From Candidatus Pacearchaeota archaeon (GTDB lineage: Archaea > Nanobdellota > Nanobdellia > Pacearchaeales > GW2011-AR1), in NCBI GenBank assembly GCA_003554465.1, contig PWGL01000021.1:1-6284 (forward strand): a DNA stretch of 6,284 bases. Direction: 5' to 3'. Below, one piece after another: positions 1-4,311 of this stretch; positions within the stretch are counted from its first letter, which is position 1; the number at the start of each line of letters is the position of its first letter. The position numbers and the translations under genes were made by a program. The notes beneath the pieces are model-generated. The model was not told where the DNA came from and ran no database searches. It saw only the letters and a program-made list of their open reading frames with translations.

Positions 1-1267
1 CTAGTGTAGTAGTCCCAGTCAAATCCAAAACATCACTTACATTACTCAAATCAAGATTACTTGTTCCATAAAAATAACCATTTGAATTTCCTAAATTCAA
101 ATTCCCCCATTGTTTTATTTCTAATAGTTTTAACTTATCTCCACCATTGTTAAACCTGAAACCCACAAAAGTAAAACTTGTATCTGAATGAGGGACTATA
201 CTAAAGTCATAAGTTCCCGCCGTACCAAAATCTAAAACAACTGCGTCTGTGCTATCATCGTAATTTGTAATATCTACATCAAAATCTGTTAAGTCTGTGC
301 TTTCTATTCTAAACTTGTAATCTTGTCCTGTTTCTAATGGTAATTTAAACTCTGTATCTGTGCTATCTCCCGTGTTGTCTGTTTTCACTGTCATTATAGT
401 CTCATTACTTTCTTCTAATGTGAACTCCTCGGTTATTGTTCCGCCATCAACTGTGAAATTATCTTCTAATGGGAAATGCCCTCCCTTTGCAGCTGTGTAA
501 TAGTAGGTGCCATTCTCTAAATCAATTGTATCCTTTCCATCACTATCTGTATAAAGATGAGGATACTCACTTACCTGATTTGTTCTCTCACTATCATTAT
601 ATACAAATATCCTCACACCCTCAATATTCTGAGTATTGTCAAATGTTATGGTATAGTTCTCCTCTAATGGATCAACAATATAATCAACCTCAACTCCCTG
701 AATTTCATCCCCTGTTAAAAACCTCAAATCAAACGTGTCTTCCTTACCTTCCATTCCAGTTAGATAATTCTTATACCACTTCTCCTCAAAGATACTGAAA
801 TTAAGAATCATATCTTCAGATTCTTCTTTATAAACCTCAACCTCCGGAATATTCATGGAATAATTAACAAACCACTCATAACCCTCCTCCTCAATATCCT
901 TCTCAAGCTCCTCAATTCTCTCCTCTAATTCAGAAATCCTATCCTCAGTTGAAGCACCCTCAACCTCAACAACACCCACAACACCCACAACAACTACAGC
1001 AAAAACACTCAACACCATCAAACTCAACACCAACAAAGAAACAAATCCTCCAGCGCCAGCTGGGGCCGAAGCTGTTGTTTTCCCTGATCCACCATCAACA
1101 ACAGAAGAAACAGGAGAACCACAGGAACCATCACCAGCACCACCACCAACAGGAGAAGCACATGAACCACCATCAACAGTATAACTATATCGACCCCCAA
1201 AAAACCCAAAATCTCCTCTTCTAAGCCCTAAAAGCCCAAAAAACCTCTTAAAAAATCCGGTGCTCAT
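1..1267 (-). CDS. Membrane-anchored surface protein with BspA/DUF285-type repeat domain (3' end outside window)
   Basis: The frame opens at ATG 1267 and stays open to base 1, giving 422 visible residues; a TAA lies two codons upstream, so the start cannot be earlier. Residues 1-74 are a Gly/Ser-rich basic tail (FFKRFFGLLGLRR, then two GSC-(A/G)-SPV motifs). Residues 75-100 are one hydrophobic helix rich in Val. Residues 106-128 form an acidic Glu/Leu/Ile coiled coil. Positive charge before the helix and acid after it suggest N-inside, C-outside. Around 203-286 is a PEGA-like beta domain (…LENGTYYYTA…, FTVDGGTITEEFTLEE). Around 290-367 is a PKD-like stretch (TVKTDNTGDSTDTEFKLPL, ending GTYDFSIVP). 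From about 378 the pattern KLLEIKQWG…NGYFYGTSNL…DLTGTTTL matches the beginning of BspA/DUF285 leucine-rich surface repeats. No Shine-Dalgarno precedes the start; ATGA overlap with the mini-ORF suggests coupled translation. Likely a cell-surface adhesion or binding protein; ligand unknown. Confidence 0.85.
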   Translation of the reverse strand, partial: MSTGFFKRFFGLLGLRRGDFGFFGGRYSYTVDGGSCASPVGGGAGDGSCGSPVSSVVDGGSGKTTASAPAGAGGFVSLLVLSLMVLSVFAVVVVGVVGVVEVEGASTEDRISELEERIEELEKDIEEEGYEWFVNYSMNIPEVEVYKEESEDMILNFSIFEEKWYKNYLTGMEGKEDTFDLRFLTGDEIQGVEVDYIVDPLEENYTITFDNTQNIEGVRIFVYNDSERTNQVSEYPHLYTDSDGKDTIDLENGTYYYTAAKGGHFPLEDNFTVDGGTITEEFTLEESNETIMTVKTDNTGDSTDTEFKLPLETGQDYKFRIESTDLTDFDVDITNYDDSTDAVVLDFGTAGTYDFSIVPHSDTSFTFVGFRFNNGGDKLKLLEIKQWGNLNLGNSNGYFYGTSNLDLSNVSDVLDLTGTTTL

Positions 1268-1398
1268 TCTTTATAAAAAATGTGGTGCTTTTTTCCAAAT
1301 CCCAAAAAAAAACCTCCTTTCATTTCACCACCAAAACCCCCTTTTTCTATCATTTTATTAACTTCTTTTTCACATATTCCTTTATTCATTTTTAACAT
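1264..1398 (-). CDS. 44-residue mini-ORF bridging nuclease and surface protein
   Basis: This small frame (MLKMNKGICEKEVNKMIEKG…, ending HHIFYKE) starts inside the 3' end of the nuclease gene and stops at TGA 1264-1266, overlapping the surface-protein ATG as ATGA. AGGAGG at 1404-1409 lies 5 bases before ATG 1398. A second ATG at 1389 sits at the same place relative to the preceding VKNE codons as the starts of the two larger genes upstream, so 41 residues is an alternative. The product is Gly/Phe/Lys-rich (GGFGGEMKGGFFLGFGKK) without a clear transmembrane helix or known domain. Its residues KEVNKMIEKG resemble NEVKKLIKKG at the start of the AlbA_2 protein, so it may be a decayed 5' fragment of such a gene. 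Equally it may serve only to deliver ribosomes to the surface-protein start. Expression is unproven. Confidence 0.5.
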   Translation of the reverse strand: MLKMNKGICEKEVNKMIEKGGFGGEMKGGFFLGFGKKHHIFYKE

Positions 1399-2863
1399 AA
1401 CATCCTCCTGTTTTTGTAATTCCTCGAAATTCTATTTTACCACTATCTTTCAATTTTTTTAAATTCTTTTCAATTGTTCTTTTAGCTATTTTCAATTCAT
1501 TTGTCATTTGAGATATTCTTTTTCCAGGATTCTCCTGAATATACTCAAATAAATTTACACCGCCATTTACACCGCCATTTACACCGCCATTTACACCCAC
1601 CTTATTATTTCCCCATTTACTTTTACTATTATTACATCTATTATTTCCCCATTTACTTTTACTATTATTACCTCTATTATTTCCCCATTTACTTTTACTA
1701 TTATTACCATTACTACTAATTTTATTTTTACCTTTGTTTTTGCTTCTGTTTTTTCCTTTACCCTTGCTTGCCTTCCTCAAATAATGAGGCTTCTTTCCAG
1801 AATAATATCTCCTTTCTTTCTTGCCCAAAACATATTTTTTCAAAACATCCTTATCTTTTACCCCTTTTCCCTTCAAATAATCCTCAAGAAGCTCAGAACA
1901 ATTAAATCCATAATAGTTCTTTTCATCAAACCATGCACAACGAATATCTCTCATCCAAATCCCTGTCCTTATACTAAGAGCAAGCGCATAACAGAACAAC
2001 TGACTGATAACCTTCCCTTTATTCTCCTTAGCAGCATTTGGCTTATAATCCATAATATAAATAAGACCAAACCTTGCCTGTACAATATCTATATGACCTG
2101 TCAAGAACTTAAAATCTTCATCTCTAAAAATTTCCCTCAATTCTGAAGGGATTTCCTCAAATTTAAACCAAACTGGAGTTTCAACAGCAAGGGTAGCCGT
2201 ATCATTAACCAGAAGAAACTTTTCAACAAGCTCGTGCCTCTCATAATTATTCTTAATAGACTTCAATGCAAAATCAACAACATCACAAGCAAAATTTTTT
2301 CTCCTGATAATTCTCATTTCTGAAAAATTAATATTCAGCTTCTTCTGAGAAGCCCTGCCTTCCTCATCATTAAAAATTTCATCAGGACAGTCGTCCATAA
2401 TATTCTTAAAATAATCTCTCAACTTTGAAAAATAATTATTCAAGAACCTCTCAACTTTAGTCCCGTGATAACAATATAAGCAAGGTTGCTGATGCTCAAA
2501 CAAAAACTCAACAATCTCTTGTTCTTCCTCGTCCTTCTTCCTAAACCTCAAATAAGGAATAATCTCTTTATATTTTTTCAACCAAGAGCTAATTAACATA
2601 GGATAAGTCTTAACATGAAACCTTGAATTAATTCTCCTGCTAGATTCTTCTAAATTAAAGCCATGATTATAATTATTAATTGCCTCAAGAATCACCTTGG
2701 CAGAATAACTGGCATGAGCAAGCCTCTTATTACTAAAATTCCGTCCGCAACTTACACATTGAAATCTCTGGATTTTCCCAGATTTCAATTTCCTAACTCC
2801 TTTTTTAATTACATCCTTACTATTGCACCGCGAACAAAAAACTTTTTCCTTATTCTTTTTCAT
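1382..2863 (-). CDS. Zinc-ribbon/HTH - PD-(D/E)XK nuclease - winged-helix fusion protein
   Basis: The 493-residue product looks like a DNA-directed nuclease. Residues 10-39 are a zinc ribbon (CSRC … CVSC-GRNFS) of the type at the N-terminus of IS1-like transposase proteins, followed by a probable HTH around 52-98. The core carries the usual RecB/Cas4-like PD-(D/E)XK signature: E228 in VETPVWF, D259 in GHID, D272 and K274 in DYK, and Q288-x3-Y292 in QLFCY. A very basic linker (about 331-421) contains three 12-residue repeats built on NNSKSKWGNN, then VNGG repeats (424-437). Residues 438-493 form a winged helix (…ISQMTNELKIAKRTIEKNLK…, ending GGCYVKNE) like that of the upstream protein. GGAGG stands 6 bases before ATG 2863, and the gene starts 14 bases inside its neighbour. 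No DDE transposase domain is present. Nuclease activity follows from motifs; substrate and role are unknown. Confidence 0.87.
   Translation of the reverse strand: MKKNKEKVFCSRCNSKDVIKKGVRKLKSGKIQRFQCVSCGRNFSNKRLAHASYSAKVILEAINNYNHGFNLEESSRRINSRFHVKTYPMLISSWLKKYKEIIPYLRFRKKDEEEQEIVEFLFEHQQPCLYCYHGTKVERFLNNYFSKLRDYFKNIMDDCPDEIFNDEEGRASQKKLNINFSEMRIIRRKNFACDVVDFALKSIKNNYERHELVEKFLLVNDTATLAVETPVWFKFEEIPSELREIFRDEDFKFLTGHIDIVQARFGLIYIMDYKPNAAKENKGKVISQLFCYALALSIRTGIWMRDIRCAWFDEKNYYGFNCSELLEDYLKGKGVKDKDVLKKYVLGKKERRYYSGKKPHYLRKASKGKGKNRSKNKGKNKISSNGNNSKSKWGNNRGNNSKSKWGNNRCNNSKSKWGNNKVGVNGGVNGGVNGGVNLFEYIQENPGKRISQMTNELKIAKRTIEKNLKKLKDSGKIEFRGITKTGGCYVKNE
1404..1409 (-). promoter_or_regulatory. Ribosome binding site of the 44-codon mini-ORF
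   Basis: AGGAGG lies inside the nuclease 3' end, encoding part of its TGG residues, and 5 bases before ATG 1398. It is 14 bases from the alternative ATG 1389, which is too far for the best spacing. It is the main evidence that the mini-ORF is translated, though Gly-Gly codons could give such a match by chance. Confidence 0.5.
1553..1597 (-). repeat. 12-bp tandem repeat encoding VNGG units in the nuclease
   Basis: The plus-strand unit ATTTACACCGCC occurs three times in full plus nine further bases, without mismatch. On the coding strand it gives the VNGG linker just before the winged helix. Gain or loss of units would keep the reading frame, so linker length can vary. Confidence 0.95.
1604..1707 (-). 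repeat. 36-bp tandem repeat in the basic linker of the nuclease
   Basis: The 32-base core beginning ATTATTTCCCC recurs at 1604, 1640 and 1676, a 36-bp period, with changes only in the four bases between copies. It encodes three NNSKSKWGNN-(R/K) units. Basic, Asn-rich and with one Trp per unit, the linker is probably disordered and may bind nucleic acid. Confidence 0.93.
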
Positions 2864-4238
2864 TTTTTACCTCCCAATGTCCACCTTTTGCAGGCCCAAC
2901 TCTTTTTATTTTATTTTCATTTTTTAATTTAGCCAACTGCATTTCAACAGCTCTTGAACTGATTCCAATATTTTGACTTAATTTTTTGGCACTAATCTCA
3001 GGATTTTGTTTTATTGAATGAAAAATTTTCTCCGAAGTTTTCTCCGAAGTTTTCTCCGAAGTTTTCTGACCACATGCTTTTTTTAGATCTTTTTCAAAAA
3101 TTTGAGAGTAAGCGATTGCTTTTGTTTCAATTTCAGACAGATCATATCCTAATTCCTTATTACCATTTTCCTTTAATAAATTCCTAACATTTGTTATTCC
3201 CGAACCATATTTCTCAATAAATCCTACATCATACATATACTGAGATAATATTCTATTGACTGGCTTGTGTTTAGGTTTTTTTGGAGACACTCCTTTTGGA
3301 AAATTTCCGGGGTTAATTACTTCAACCCTGTCGTCAAAAACAAATACTCTAACATCTGCACTAGTTTCATAATCCCTATGTATAAGTGCATTGATTATTA
3401 ATTCCCTTAATGCCTTAATTGGAATGTCAAATTTGTCTTCTCTCTGAAAGCTTTTATCAGTCCTTTTTCCAATAAAATTAATATGCTTTTTTAGAAATTC
3501 TTCTGCTTGTTCAACCATTTCCCACAATGTTCCCTCACAATCCTTCCTGTCAAGAATCATTCCTGTTATCTCTTGTCCCTTAATTCTTGCCAATCTTAAT
3601 TGCATTTGAGGAATAAAGTTAAGACCATTTTCCGCAAAAAACAAAATACCTGCGTTTGTTGGTTTACTGTCTTTAATTGCAAGAATATTTTTCAAAAATT
3701 GTTTCTGGTTTATTTTTATTTTTTTGGGAACATTTCTGTGTTTTTCTCTCTGGCTTAAATACCGACTAATCTTTTTCCGTCTTAAATCACTTAAATTTGC
3801 TTCTTCGCATTTTTTTTCATCCCAATATATTTTGCTGCTATTTTTAGCAATTTCCCTAATTTCAGAAGCACCCATTTTATGATTTGATTTCCCTACTCTT
3901 TTGTATGCCTCTCCCTTGAAAAATACTGGTTTTTCTCCAGATTCAAGAATTTTCATTAAAATAATTTTTTTGTTATCAACATTTTCCATAGACACATCAG
4001 GATAAGTAGGATTGTCAGTATTTTGCTTGATGAAATTTGCAAGTTTTTCAATTGTATTTTCCCCCACATTTACGCCTTTGACTACTTTGTTGTCAGTTAT
4101 TCCTATTAAAATAGTTCCACCATTAGTATTACAAAATGAAGAAACTGCTTTTCCAATCTCATTTTTTGTAGATAAAGAGGTCTTAAATTCTGTTACATTG
4201 CTCTCACCTTTCTTGATTAATTTTTTTACTTCATTCAT
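2850..4238 (-). CDS. COG2865-type regulator: AlbA_2 (Schlafen-like) + GHKL-ATPase-like domain + winged helix
   Basis: The 462-residue product has the full COG2865 layout. Residues 10-120 are an AlbA_2 domain: E12 and E17 in GESNVTEFK, then FCNTNGGTILIGITD. Schlafen relatives use a similar acidic pair in RNA cleavage, but conservation of catalysis here is inference. Residues 270-360 are a HATPase_c_4-type domain: ALRELIINALIHRDY (E279, N283, H287, R288), the INPGNFPKG loop, and FIEKYGSGI. Then come three perfect KTSE repeats (392-403) and a C-terminal winged helix (404-459, ending KGGHWEVKNEKE). AGGAGGT precedes ATG 4238. The start lies inside the 26-codon mini-ORF, and the end overlaps the nuclease start. 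COG2865 proteins are usually annotated as transcriptional regulators or RecG-like helicases; few have a proven role, and some occur near defence genes. The operon suggests that it works with the nuclease. Confidence 0.92.
   Translation of the reverse strand: MNEVKKLIKKGESNVTEFKTSLSTKNEIGKAVSSFCNTNGGTILIGITDNKVVKGVNVGENTIEKLANFIKQNTDNPTYPDVSMENVDNKKIILMKILESGEKPVFFKGEAYKRVGKSNHKMGASEIREIAKNSSKIYWDEKKCEEANLSDLRRKKISRYLSQREKHRNVPKKIKINQKQFLKNILAIKDSKPTNAGILFFAENGLNFIPQMQLRLARIKGQEITGMILDRKDCEGTLWEMVEQAEEFLKKHINFIGKRTDKSFQREDKFDIPIKALRELIINALIHRDYETSADVRVFVFDDRVEVINPGNFPKGVSPKKPKHKPVNRILSQYMYDVGFIEKYGSGITNVRNLLKENGNKELGYDLSEIETKAIAYSQIFEKDLKKACGQKTSEKTSEKTSEKIFHSIKQNPEISAKKLSQNIGISSRAVEMQLAKLKNENKIKRVGPAKGGHWEVKNEKE
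2869..2875 (-). promoter_or_regulatory. Ribosome binding site of the nuclease gene
   Basis: GGGAGGT lies five bases before ATG 2863, inside the AlbA_2 gene, where it helps encode the WEV of its last residues. The following bases (AAAAAATGAA) are identical to those at the AlbA_2 start. It supports the 2863 start. Confidence 0.83.
3026..3067 (-). repeat. 12-bp tandem repeat encoding KTSE units in the AlbA_2 protein
   Basis: The plus-strand unit TTTTCTCCGAAG occurs three times perfectly plus six further bases. It encodes KTSE x3, joining the ATPase-like domain to the winged helix. Its place matches that of the VNGG repeat in the next gene, although the two DNA units differ. Confidence 0.95.
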
Positions 4239-4311
4239 TTTTTACCTCCTGATGTTTTACCTTTGCAGACTCAATTCCTTCTAATACCAGGTTTAACTCT
4301 TCTTTTTTCAT
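4231..4311 (-). CDS. 26-residue mini-ORF between surface protein and AlbA_2 gene
   Basis: The ATG at 4311 overlaps the surface-protein stop as TAATG, and the TGA at 4231-4233 lies inside the AlbA_2 gene, whose ATG is read through in another frame. The product begins MKKEELNLVLEGIES and ends KHQEVKNE; it is charged and probably helical, with no known domain. A weak GGGGG lies about 10 bases before the start. Its last codons contain the strong AGGAGGT used by the next gene, so translating it would bring ribosomes to that site. It may be a coupling leader, a real micropeptide, or what remains of a deleted gene. The VKNE ending is shared with the two genes that follow. Expression is unproven. Confidence 0.45.
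   Translation of the reverse strand: MKKEELNLVLEGIESAKVKHQEVKNE
4244..4250 (-). promoter_or_regulatory. Ribosome binding site of the AlbA_2 gene
   Basis: AGGAGGT stands five bases before ATG 4238, near-perfectly complementary to the archaeal 16S 3' end (…ATCACCTCCT). It lies inside the 26-codon mini-ORF and encodes its QEV residues. It fixes the start at 4238. Confidence 0.85.

Noticed and set aside
1024..1209. Minus-strand 61-codon frame rich in Leu/Val
   Set aside because: It is an out-of-frame reading of the Gly-rich tail of the left surface protein; the correct frame runs unbroken through it with meaningful domains.
1268..1280. TATA-like TTTTTTATAAA before the left surface protein
   Set aside because: It ends only a few bases before the ATG; an archaeal TATA box would place transcription start inside the coding region, and the genes overlap as an operon.
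1304..1312. Run of nine T on the minus strand as a terminator
   Set aside because: It lies inside the mini-ORF, 37 bases before a coupled start, with no sign of a transcript end. It remains a possible slippage site only.
1553..1707. CRISPR-like array
   Set aside because: The repeats are 12 and 36 bp, contiguous without unique spacers, and in frame within a protein.
1382..2863. Insertion-sequence transposase, from the zinc ribbon
   Set aside because: No DDE or HUH domain is seen, the core has nuclease motifs, and no terminal inverted repeats were seen at the gene edges.
469..2932. Plus-strand open frames, e.g. 469-798, 949-1224, 1280-1462, 1501-1719, 1784-2146 and 2663-2932
   Set aside because: All lie opposite clear minus-strand coding sequence; their products are low-complexity or repeat shadows (His/Gln, Tyr or Leu/Ser runs) without domains.
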